A stretch of 64,000 bases of DNA from Asterella californica. Taxonomy: Eukaryota > Streptophyta > Marchantiopsida > Marchantiales > Aytoniaceae. Where the stretch lies: contig JAYKYS010000008.1 in NCBI GenBank assembly GCA_036924285.1, positions 26,149,001 to 26,213,000 on the forward strand, read 5' to 3'. The notes beneath the pieces were generated by a model. The model worked only from the letters and a program-made list of their open reading frames with translations. It was not told the origin of the DNA and ran no database searches. A program made the translations under genes and the position numbers. Shown here piece after piece: positions 1-9,735 of this stretch (position 1 is the first letter of the stretch; each line of letters begins with the position of its first letter).

Positions 1-2
1 GT

Positions 3-517
3 TATACAGCTTTCGAGCCACAAATTGACTAGGTGATCGACTCCAGTGTCACCAGTCACATGACTCCTCGTCGGGAGTGGTTCAGTTCACTCGAGCCTAT
101 GGAGACTCCGTAGTTCATGATGAGAGGAGATGACACCAAGCACAAGATCCAGCACAAGGGTAACATTCTACTTGACATTCCTGCTTCAACGTTTACTGGT
201 ATACGGAATGTCTTACATGTACCCACGTTGACTAGAAACCTGCTATCTGTAGGACAGTTGATAGAGCAGGGTTTGCAAGTACGCTTCAATAAAGATGGAT
301 GCTTTATTGAAGATTCGAATAACATTGTCATAGCTCGAGATAGCAAGAGTGGTAGGCTGTTTAAACTAGATGCATCTGCGCTTAAGTTACAAGCTGCCAT
401 GTATGGACAAGTGGTCTAATAGTGTATGATATTGATGCCTGGCACAAGCGAATTGGACACATAAACTTTTAGAGGCTGAAAAGCCTTCCGAGTTCTGACC
501 TGGTTAGAAGTCTGTCC
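3..517 (+). pseudogene. pol: Ty1/copia pol, piece 1: protease and gag-pre-integrase
   Basis: This is the N-terminal part of a copia polyprotein, entering the window already inside the ORF. The frame from base 3 reads a retropepsin-like VIDSSVTSHMTP, where the family has VIDSGATSHM, so the catalytic DSG has become DSS. It continues into the gag-pre-integrase region with NVLHVP and NLLSVGQL. After a frameshift near 420 it reads WHKRIGHIN. In-frame stops lie at 30-32 (expected Trp), 111-113 and 417-419, and one more lies in the shifted frame. The ORF halts at a clean insertion of G1 and resumes in frame at 27147. Dead element; family assignment secure. Confidence 0.88.
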
Positions 518-1347
518 TGTAAGCCGGCCTGTCTCTCACCCAGGGGTACCTCAGATGACTAGGATTACTAGTGCACCTTAACTACAAAGATTCTATCACA
601 CCCATGCTCACTTCACTCAACACTCTGACCCGTATGGTCACATCGGTCCCTCTCGACCTGCTATTAACGTGGGATTATCTGTGAAATAGCGTTCATGCAA
701 ACAAGTTCTAACCCCGCCCTCCACATTGCATCACATAGTACTCAAGGACTCCCAAGGTCTCCAATGCTCACTTTACTTATAGACAGGAAAATGAGAGTGT
801 CTTCCACCTTCTCAACTCCTCCTTATATACTCTACAACTTCTTACCGTGGTAACTTTCACTAAGTTACGTTACCTCATGGTAGGTGCGCAATCCAAAATA
901 GTAAAACATCTAAAGGCTACTAAGACTTAAGAATAGTACACACATTACTTGTTCTACTTTACTAAAGTAAGAGATTCTCTTACTTTAGCTTTTGTAAAGT
1001 GTTAACTTTCCACACTATCCAGTCGAAAGACGACAACACACTAATACGTCTTTTGAGGAGCATCTTTAGATCTTTGTGCATGACTTTTCATCATGCATCC
1101 AATCAGCGATGGTCAACAAAGTTACATACTTTTGGAAAGCATATTTAGAGCTCCGCACTTGTCCTATAGTGCCATAGTGGAACCTCTAATAGTTTCCTCA
1201 ACTTAGTTATAACTATCTCAGCTAGTTATGACTACTTTTGATCACTTTAAATTTAGATCTTCAAACTAGAGTAACCTTTAAGATAGTCATACCTAATGAA
1301 ATGCATATAAGCATACACACAAATAATGGGATACTTGTGGTGTGACA
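518..1347 (-). repeat. G1 3' LTR
   Basis: Direct copy of 26344-27142. It carries a 31-bp stretch (near 653-684) absent from the other LTR, which accounts for the whole length difference. A TATA box (minus-strand GTATATAAGG, 821-830) marks the U3 promoter. The adjoining internal bases read gtctggaggtaaa on the minus strand, a short purine-rich tract in the polypurine-tract position. Confidence 0.93.
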
Positions 1348-1360
1348 TTTACCTCCAGAC

Positions 1361-2554
1361 TTAATTTTCACTCCGTCCTCGGAGTGAAGTATCACGTTGA
1401 TGGAACTTCTTTAGCTTGTCGTGGTTCACTCGGTCGAAGAACGTACCACTCCTTTCTTGAAGATCGTAGGTGCCATTACTCCACACTTTGGAGATGATGA
1501 AAGGTCCAAAATATCGACGTAAGAATTTCTTTTGAACTTGCTTGTGCCTAATAGCATCCCATAACATCACCCAGTCACCCTCTTGAAATGGCTGTAACTT
1601 CGTTTTGTTCTTCGCCAAGCGCTTGTCGTAGCTCTTCTTCTGTTGTAGCTGAGCCATCTCAATTCGTTGAGTTGCGTCGTCTCTATTCTCCTCCAGCTCC
1701 AACAAGGTTTCTCCTCTCTCTTTCTCAGCTATTGGACCACCCTTTCTCTTCAGTCCAGCTTGCAAGGTCTGAAAGGTGGTTAGGTCAAACTGGATTGGTA
1801 ATCTTGATTCCAACCCATACACCATCTTGAAAGGTGAATATCCCGTAGACGTCTTCACTGTTGTACGATACTCCCATAGAACCGCATGAAGACGCTTGTC
1901 CCAGTTGTGTTTGGCCCCTTCCATGTCAGCATCCTTTGCTAACATTTGACACAAGGTAAAGTTTGTCCTCTCTACCAACCCGTTTGAACTAGGTTTATAT
2001 GAAGTAGTAACCCTCTGAGAAATGGAGAAGTGGGTGCACATAGCAGTAGTCATGCCACTCACAAATTCTCGACCCCTATCAGAAACTAACTCCAGAGGAC
2101 ATCCAAACCTAGTAATGATCCGTTCGTACAGAAATCTACCCACCTCAACTTCTCCAATAGTTACAAGAGTTCTAGCTTCTACCCACTTCGTAAGATAATC
2201 TGTGGCTACAACAATATACTTATTGTTGCGAGGGGTGCGATTCAAAGGCCCAACAAAATCTATCCCCCATTTCTCGAAAGGTCCGAGAACCGGAATAGAT
2301 CTAAGAGGAGTGGAAACACTAGATTTAATAGCGAAAGCTTGACAAACATCACAGGTTTTACAATACGTCAAGCAATCTCTAAACATCCCCCTCCAGTGAT
2401 ATCCTGCGTCGAGTATCTTATGAGCCGTCAACTTGCCTGCGAAATGTCCTTCACATACTGGACCGTCATGGAATTCTTCCATGAGTCGTAGAGACCCCTC
2501 CTTGCTCGCAGCTCTTCTCAGGACCCCATCAACTAATAACACGGAATAACACAC
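1361..2554 (-). pseudogene. pol: G1 integrase
   Basis: C-terminal pol domain that inserts the cDNA. The N-terminal zinc-binding region ends in the paired cysteines CKTCDVC. The catalytic core shows all three acidic residues in context: GIDFVGPL, LVSDRGREF and SNGLVERTN. The C-terminal part has the GPF-type motif RRYFGPFIISKVW. The ORF then runs about 40 residues to a stop just inside the 3' LTR junction, with no chromodomain. It is separated from the RNase H part by a frameshift around 2530-2554, so it could not be made as part of one polyprotein. Confidence 0.92.
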
Positions 2555-3368
2555 CTTCCACCACCGAGTAAGGTTGACTTCGTTTCACCAACGCCTTCTT
2601 CTCTCTGGTCCGCATCCCATCTGGATAGACACCTTCCGTAACAAAATCCCAAATTTCTTGATATTCTATTGGGATAATAGAGTTGCTCATCAAGACCATC
2701 AAATCTTCGTCAGGAAAGGTGTCATCCACCGGCTCCTCTCCATCGCCATCGTAAGCTCTAGATAGCAAATCTGCATTCGCGTGTTTCTTCCCTGGTCGAT
2801 CGCAAATCTCATAGTCGTACTCTGACAATAAGAGCTTCCATCTTGCTAATCGTCCTTCGACCATAAGTTTATTGAAGATGTACTTCAATGCCTTATGATC
2901 TGTAACGATAGTGAACTTGCCTCCTATGAGATAATGTCGAAATTTTCTCAAAGCATAGATCACTGCTAATCCTTCTCTCTCTATCACAGAATAATTTCTC
3001 TCTGCCTTGATCATTTGCCGACTAGCATATGCGATAGGATGATCTCTACCTTCAACATCATACTGACTTAAAGTACATCCTACTGCTATATTTGAAGCAT
3101 CCGTATATAGAATAAACTGTTTATTCCAATCGGGCTTAGCCAAGATCGGAGCTGAAGTAAGAGCTTTCTTCAGTTCCTCAAAGGCGGCTAGAGCTTCTTC
3201 ATCTCCTAAAATCAACACGTAATCTACTCCCTTCTTCAGATATACAGTCAAAGCATATGCTTTATGTGAGAACGAGAGTATAAACCTTCGATAATACCCC
3301 ACCATACCTAAAAACTGTCGTAGCTTAGTGAGAGTACTAGGAAAAGGGAGCTCTAAGATCTTTTGCAC
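2529..3368 (-). pseudogene. pol: G1 RT thumb/connection and RNase H
   Basis: Continues from the RT palm after a frameshift near 3355-3385. It begins with the connection motif LRQFLGMVGYYRRFI, then the RNase H region: LYTDASNIAVG carries the first acidic residue, followed by YSVIEREGLAVIYALRKFRHYL, VTDHKALKYI and HANADLLSRA. RNase H removes the RNA strand from the RNA/DNA hybrid during reverse transcription. Domain order and spacing are normal; only the frameshifts at either end are damaging. Confidence 0.92.
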
Positions 3369-4249
3369 CTTCTCTGGATCAACGGCAATGCCGCCTTGGA
3401 TATGATATGACCCAAGAGTAATCCTTCCTCACATCCAAAAATACATTTCTCCGGATTGAGAGATGCATTTGCTACATCTAAACATTCTAAGACCTTCACA
3501 AGGTGCTCAAAATGCTTCTCCTTACTCCCGTAAACACAAAAGTCATCTATAAAATCTCTCACAAACTTTCTTAAGAAAGGTTCGAACACTTTGTTCATAA
3601 ACCTTTGAAACGTCGCAGGAGCATTACACAGACTAAATGGCATGACTCGAAATGCAAACGTACCCCACGGAGTAGTGAAAGTGGTCAGGTGTTGATGTTC
3701 TGGTGCAATTTTGATCTGGTTATATCCGCTATAACCATCTCCAAAGCTGTACCATTCGTTTCCCGCCACTTCTTCCAAGATCTCGTCGATGAAAGGTAGA
3801 GGATAATAATCCTTCTTTGTGACCGCATTGAGCTTCTTGTAATCAACACACACTCTCAATTTGCCATTTTCTTCTTTACGATCACAATAGATGATACCCA
3901 TTCAGAATGCTCCACCTCGTAAATGAATCCAGCAGTGTGCAGCTTCTCGATCTCTTCTTTCACCAGATCCGCAATTGGAGGACTCACTCTTCGTTGCTTC
4001 TGTCGTACCGGTTTGACTTCCTTCTCTAACTCGATACGGTGTTGCTCCAGTGTGACCTCCCTCAGATCCTTGTAACTAAATGCAAATACATGAATGTATT
4101 TGCGAAAGATCTCTTCGAAACAACTGTTCTCCTCTTTAGTAACCTTCGATCCATAACGTAAGGTGGCAATTCTTCTCTCCACCTCCTCGGGAGTCAACGG
4201 TTCTTTGTCTCTATCTCTTTGCACTTCCGGAGAAGGGAAAAGATCCACT
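3353..4249 (-). pseudogene. pol: G1 reverse transcriptase
   Basis: Palm and fingers of the RT. Motif A reads GDGYSGYNQI, motif B MPFSLCNAPATFQR, and the catalytic box is FIDD near 3545-3556, a variant of YxDD. One frameshift splits the domain near 3870-3885: the sequence reads VIVKKK and then loses frame where NGKLRVCVDYKKLN should follow, consistent with loss of one A in an A-run. The upstream end (minus strand) stops at the G2 insertion at 4250-4253, and the same frame continues at 23224 in the protease/gag segment. Confidence 0.92.
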
Positions 4250-4253
4250 ACGT

Positions 4254-5568
4254 TGTCGTGATGTGAATTATTTTACATTGTAAATAATTCACCTCTCTGT
4301 CTAGCGTTAGTCTCTCTGAGTAGAGTTGGGACCTCAGAGATGTCGACACTTGAGGATGTTATATATTTTGGGTCTTAGTAGGTTGATTTGCCATGTAGAT
4401 AGGGCTTACGTTCATGGGTTGTACCTACGTGTTACCCATGCACGCTTTTAGCTGGTTTCAAGTTACTTTCAGGGCTGCGAGTCGTTTTAGGTAGTTTAGG
4501 TTTTACGCTGGCACTCTAGGGGGCTTGACGTGGTTGCCTATGAGTGTAGATAAGTTACCAGGTAGTTTAGGGCACAAAATTACAACCAAATGGAGCTATG
4601 AATTCTCATTGGTTCATTTTTGTCTTTTGTGTAACTCTAAATTTAGAAACAGAGGTCTAAAGGGGATTTCGAGCAATTTGTGAAGGCACTTCGAAATCTG
4701 AGAGCACAGGGAGATAGAGCTCGTCGAGCCAAGCACTGTCAGCGAAAAGTTTGATCGATTTGGAGCAATAAAGAAGGAGTTATGGCTGATTGAAGTTCGA
4801 TTTGTGTTAGAATTGCAGCACTTCTGTTGAATTTGGGGTTTTGAGTGTCATTTGCAGCAGAATCGAGGAAATTGCTTCAAAACTTCGTGGCTGTGTTCAC
4901 TGTCAGCAGGGCTACGATTGTTTCCAAATTTTCATGTCAATTGAGTCAGTGAGTAATTCAGGGCGACCGCTGAAGTAGAGGGGGTCCGAAAAGCTCTCAA
5001 TCTGGAGCAGCAACTTCAGAGAGCGAGATCTGGAGTTCTGTGTGGAATCAGGAGGCCCAACTTCACAGGAGTGTTCATCAAGCTGTGTACTGCAAATCGT
5101 GTAAGAATTTCCCAAAGTGATCGAGCCAATTCCTTGTTATAGGTCGAAATAGCTATCTGGGTACCAGAAACTGCCGTAATTTCTCTACTCAGAAAGTTTC
5201 TGCTCATATCTTAGTGCTTTGAATTGAACTGAAGCTGAAATTTCGTATGTGTATCCAGTAGAACCTCATTTACATGTAGGAGAAGTTCTGAAGCCTAAAC
5301 CATCTTATGTTTCTGATTCTTGACTGTTAAAGTTCGCTGGTGAACCTTACTGTTAGTTTGATCTGATTTTCACTTCCTGAGCATACTGGAGGATCTATTC
5401 GACTTGTGTGAAGATTTATAGTGCCCTTATGATCTGAAGCCTACCTCTGGATAGTAAACAACCAGAACTTGAAGCCCAGCACCTTCCCTAGTAGTCTTCC
5501 CACAACCTTCACGATCATATCGCAGCCAGAAGGTTCCGCCCTTCCCGAGGAAAACTCTCACCACCACA
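4254..5568 (+). repeat. G2 5' LTR
   Basis: Direct copy of 21903-23220. A TATA box (TTATATATT, 4359-4367) lies about 105 bp from the start, so U3 is very short and most of the LTR is R/U5. Directly after the LTR the sequence reads tctggtgcttccactgag, where TGGTGCTTCC occupies the primer-binding-site position; I did not identify the tRNA. Confidence 0.92.
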
Positions 5569-5638
5569 TCTGGTGCTTCCACTGAGAGATCTTGGGATGA
5601 TTGATTGAGAAGGTTGAGTTGCTACAAGGAGAAGAGAT

Positions 5639-6653
5639 GGATCGCAAGAGCGGAGCTGCTGCTGCTGCCTCTGGAGCTGGAGCATCAACGTCTACTGCTG
5701 CACCGTCAATTGCACTTGCGTCTTCTACAGCGACATCTGCATCTGGTCTGGACACGGCTGAGATCTTGAAGACGCTTGCGGCCTTGGTCCAACAACATCC
5801 GATCGTTGGAGGGGGTGAGTTAAAGTCCACCAAGGCTTTGCAAGCTATTGTGAACAGATGTGGAAGGTTTGAAGGTAGAGATATTTCTAGATATCTGCGT
5901 GAGTATAGAGGAGAGATGGAGCTGGTTAGGGTTACAGATGCTGAGATGATAGCAAGCTTTGAGTTAGCTGTCATTCCTGAGTTGCGAGACCAAGTTAGGG
6001 ATGTACAGAGAAGAAATCTTGGAATCTGGATGAGTTTTGAGCGATCTCTTCGAGAGGAGTTTCTTGAGGAGGATTCAGAGAGAGTTACTAGAAGGACATT
6101 TCTAGACTGGGTTGAGCAGCAACCTGGTCGTATGATGAGCCTGAGTGAGTTGCTGAGAGAGTTTGATCGGAGATACCGGCAACTCTCAACTCTAGAGCGA
6201 ATAACTCTAGATGCTAGGAGAACAGAGCTTTTTCTGCAAGCTACAGATGATGCTACGGCAGATCGGTTATGTTTTATGTTGGCCGATCGATCTGCTGAGG
6301 GAGGTGTTACTATGGATTGGGGGAGAGTTGAGGATGCAGTGGCTGTACTGATAAGACAGAGGAGAGTAAGAGTGGTTGTGGGAGGACGTCCGCTTGCAGA
6401 AGTGGTCACTCCACCTTATGCTGCTCCTCAAGTACAGCAGCCTTTAGCCCTTGCTCCCAGACCTGTTGTCCCAGCTGCAATTCCTTTGATGCCTGTTGTG
6501 CCAGCACCGGCACAAAGGGCACCTGTTCAGAGACCTGCAGAGAACCATGGTCAACAGAACCGGATTGAAGACCTGATTCGGCAGATGCGAGAGCTGAAGG
6601 TAGAGCTAGCTGGATTGCAGAGAGAGCAGCCACCGGCGCCTGCTGCTGCATGT
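5639..6653 (+). pseudogene. gag: G2 gag, N-terminal part
   Basis: Structural capsid-like protein. I prefer the ATG at 5639 (MDRKSGAAAA) over the upstream in-frame start because the region before it is leader. An Ala/Ser/Thr-rich N-terminus is followed by a helical capsid-like region (KALQAIVNRCGRFEGRD, LREYRGEMELV, FLDWVEQQPGR, LLREFDRRYRQL) that aligns with the G3 gag. A Pro/Val-rich linker then leads to a short coiled segment (LIRQMRELKVELAGLQ). The frame is broken at 6653 by G3-B and resumes at about 16682 with the zinc knuckle. Confidence 0.88.
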
Positions 6654-6775
6654 TATCGTGTCGGATATTTTGTGCATGAAGGATGTCTAGGAAAACGCGA
6701 GGTTCCTGGCTGTGGAGATGCTGTGTGCCAAACAGAGACAAGACAGAGAAGAACAACCACAAAAAGGAATGTTGC

Positions 6776-6785
6776 GATATATATC
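6776..6785 (-). promoter_or_regulatory. TATA box of G3 LTR promoter
   Basis: Minus-strand GATATATATC; the equivalent in the 5' LTR is GGTATATATC at 14779-14788, and GGTATATATTGC occurs in the G3-C LTR near 35310. Its conserved place near the 3' end of every LTR copy defines where U3 ends. Confidence 0.7.
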
Positions 6786-7243
6786 ACTCTGAAAGTATGT
6801 ACACTGTCGATTCTTTCTCCAAACAGCACAAAACTGAGAAACAGACCAGAGCGGTCTGTATCTTACTTCAGAAGCCCTAAAACAAACCCCTGAAACGCAA
6901 CCCTAGTCTGAAATCGCCAAAGCGTAGCTCAAAGCAAGAGGAACTTCTCTTTGCTAACAACCAGAGCCACAACAGTATCATGCGATCCAAACCCAAGTCC
7001 AAACCACATCCACACACTAGCTCTTGGCTAAAGCTAGCTACCACAAGCCATACACAACCAACTAAGTCCTTAACGAACTCAAAAGGACGAAACCTGTAGC
7101 GAAGGAACCGAAAAAGATCTATCTGGGAACTTTCTCCTTTCGTCAAACGATCTTCAAATGTTGATAGGGTCTCCTTCCCTGACTCCGTTGGCCCAAGAAA
7201 CCTTCAGATCCGACTCCCGATAGTCGAGATATCGTCAATTTTC

Positions 7244-8115
7244 GGTCGCAGGTGACCGAACCTTCAAAAACTCCTCCCTGCGGCTTAAAACCGCTCACAC
7301 CGCACAAACGGATCGTCTAAACTGATATCCGTCTTCGCTGGTAGGTAGATCTGGCTACCCTGAACCCAACAAGACTCCAAACAAGCCGTTTGGAGTTCCC
7401 CTTGCAAAACTACTCGAGAAATTTGGTCGCATGCTACAAAAAACTGACGTAAATCGGCTCCCTGCGGCTCAAATTTGCTCACCACACCCAAACCAACAAT
7501 CCAATTCACTTACAGTCTTCTCCTATGCGTACATGAGGACTCCCTGATCGCGTAGGCACCAAGAACGAAGAGCTTGGCTCACCGATCGCGAAGAACAACC
7601 CAATCTCAGGTCGCAGGCGATGAAAACCTGACGCAAGCGCTTCCCTGCGAGCCAATTTCTCTCACAACTCTCAAACCGCCCGATAAAACTTTGTATCGTC
7701 TTCAATTTCCTGAAGAACTCGTTGTTCTGATCCCGATGGATCCAAGGACAGCAAGTTTGGACTCCGGAACGGCCCGAACGGTCCAACTCTCCTTCACAGG
7801 TAACTGAAAACCTCAATTCTGCTCCCTGCGTCTCAATTTCTCCCAGAACACAACCCCCGATCCGTCTCTTCAAGAACCGTCTTAACCTGTGCGTAGCCTG
7901 CACAGATCTGAACCCGATGACATCTTGCGCGCGTGTATTGGACTTCCCAATTCTCCAAAACATCCACCGACAGGTCGCAGGAACAAGCAAGCCCTTTAAG
8001 CAGCTCCCTTGCAACAGTCTGTACGTACGAAGTGCAACTCTCAATAATCAGAAGTAGGCCCCTTGCGTCTTTGATATAACGCTTGAAGCCCTAAATACCC
8101 AGTCAGCAAGTAACT
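7244..8115 (-). repeat. Degenerate tandem array of about 180-bp units in G3 U3
   Basis: Units start with ggtcgcagg-like words at 7244, 7425, 7609, 7799 and 7973, spacings of 174-190 bp. Each contains a second landmark, ctccctgcg(g)ct followed by caaatt/aaaacc and ctcac, about 30-40 bp in. The units are diverged from each other but each is well conserved between LTR copies. Confidence 0.7.
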
Positions 8116-8116
8116 A

Positions 8117-8597
8117 GGGGCCTAGCTTGATTTTACCTTTTTTCGAATCGCATAACTTCTTCTCTGGATGTCCAAACGAAATAAACAAGATGCCCATGGA
8201 ACGCTGACAACGAGCTCTATCCATCTATGCGATAAAAGTAAAGATCCGAAGTTGCGCCAAAAGCTCGTAAGCTGGGGCCTAGCTTGTTTTCTCCATCTTT
8301 CGAGTCCTGTAACTTCTTCACTATGCATCCAAACGAAGTAGACAAAGTGCCTATGGAATGCTGACAAGGAGCTCTATCCACTGGTGCGATAAAAACGAAG
8401 ATCCGAATTGGTGCCAAAAACCCGTAAGCTGGGGCCTAGCTTATTTTCTCCATTTTTCGAGTCTTGTAACTTCTCCACTAGGCGCCCAAACGAAGTAGAC
8501 AAGATGCCTATGGAAAGCTGATAAGGAGCTCTACCCATCTATGTGATGAAAATGGAGATCTGAGATTGTGTCAAAATCTGTAAGCTGGGGCCTAGCT
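8117..8597 (-). repeat. Three tandem 157-bp units in G3 U3
   Basis: The word ggggcctagctt recurs at 8117, 8274, 8431 and 8587 (spacings 157, 157, 156). Within each unit the order is taacttct, ccaaacgaa, tagacaa, gctga, ggagctctaccca and cgtaagct. The same array occurs in all four G3 LTRs of the window. Confidence 0.9.
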
Positions 8598-8692
8598 TGT
8601 CTTCTCATGAGTGTCTTTGGAGCGACAAGCATCGAAGTTTGTATTTCAGGTAGGAGCCGGTCCACGACACGACATCCACCCCCTCTGAACCT

Positions 8693-8712
8693 GTGCATCC
8701 TCCAGTATGCAC
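8693..8712 (-). promoter_or_regulatory. Conserved hairpin before polypurine tract, G3-B
   Basis: On the minus strand, stem GTGCAT / ATGCAC encloses the 8-nt loop ACTGGAGG. Exactly 18 nt, including the purine run GAGGGGGTGGA, separate it from the 3' LTR. The same structure occurs in G2 and G3-C. Confidence 0.75.
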
Positions 8713-8749
8713 CAGAGATACCAACCAAGGAGTGGACCGGCTTATCGTC

Positions 8750-9735
8750 CTACTTTCCATCGTAACCAACCTCACCTTCAAGATCTTCTGCATAATCCTC
8801 ATCCTCAAACTGAAACTCCGTCAAGATATCTGCTAGATCGACCTCCTCATCTCTCTTTTTGAAAATCTTGACACGTTTACCTGCCACTAGTACCTTCAAG
8901 CTCGTTCCATCCCACTCTTGCAGGGCGTAAGTTGCGTTGTCATGAACCTTCTTCACCACATACGGACCAAACCATCTTCTGGAAAACTTCCGGAGTGCAC
9001 TATGCTGGTTGTCTAGACTGTTGTCATAGACTAACACCCAATCACCTTCTTTGATTTCCCTGGGTCTCAAACGATGTCGCTGATCAAATCTGACCTTGTT
9101 CTTCAACCGTGCTTCTCGCAGCCTATCCAAAGCAATTTGGATATCCTCTGGTCTTCTCTCTAACTGCCTAATTCGAATAGCAAGAAGCTCTTCTCTAGTC
9201 AAATTGTCCTCCCAAGGTAACACACTCCATGTAAGAACGTGTTCTTCAATCGGCATGATAGGCTTCTGACCTGTGATGAGTTTCACCGGCATGTAACCTC
9301 TCACCGAGCTGTGCGTCGTTCTATCTGTCCATAACGCAAATGGTAAGAGTCGAGGCCACTCGCGCACCCTTCCGTTGCAAACCTTCACCAAAGCCTTCAC
9401 AATGGGTGGATGACCACGTTCACTCTTGGCATTCCCTTCGGGGTTGTAAGCAGTTGTCAGTGTGCATCTAACTCTCCCCGATATGCAGTGATCTTTCCCA
9501 CACATCCATACCGATAAACAACCTCTTCCAAGAGAAATTTACATACCCCTTCAGTTGTCTTCGTCCGAAGCACCCTACCCTCGACTTGATTTGATAGATC
9601 TTCTCTAGCAAGTACCAAGTATCTCATCTGCCACAACCCAACCGGCATAATCACCAAGTCTACCACCCACTTGAAATGTATTGCCAGCGGATAAGTTGGA
9701 TGTAATCCGTCACGATGTCGGATGTTCGAATACAT
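8750..9735 (-). pseudogene. pol: G3-B integrase
   Basis: Integrase core and C-terminus in two frames. It reads HFKWVVDLVIMPVG, YLVLAREDLSNQVEG and GKITAYRGELDAH, then after a break TAYNPEGNAKSERGHPP and ALWTDRTTHSSV, and a C-terminal GPYVVKKVHDNATYAL. In G3-C the second catalytic site reads ITADRGEL; here the Asp codon is TAT (9481-9483), so D is replaced by Y. Compared with G3-C, 43 bp are missing right after GELDAH between two cac repeats, causing a frameshift. The upstream end is a stop (TAG) where G3-C has Gln. Non-functional. Confidence 0.9.

Larger units (their letters stand above)
6654..8674 (-). repeat. G3-B 3' LTR
   Basis: About 2 kb, long for this superfamily. On the minus strand U3 runs from 8674 to roughly 6780 and is mostly tandem repeats; R/U5 is only about 120-130 bp. 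It has 16 bp (catgaaggatgtctag-like, near 6674) that the 5' LTR lacks. Similar bases occur in the other G3 LTRs, so the loss is in the 5' copy. Confidence 0.92.

Noticed and set aside
1361..2554. G1 as a chromovirus
   Set aside because: No chromodomain follows the GPF motif, and the ORF ends about 40 residues later.
7574..7807. Short reading frames repeated in every G3 LTR
   Set aside because: They recur only because the LTRs are copies; they lie in tandem-repeat U3 DNA and show no protein motif.
6654..8674. LTR start at TGTCGG (canonical TG) instead of TATCG
   Set aside because: The bases tatcg are shared by all four LTRs, pair with the terminal CGACA end, and give the 4-bp ccgt duplication and in-frame join in element X.
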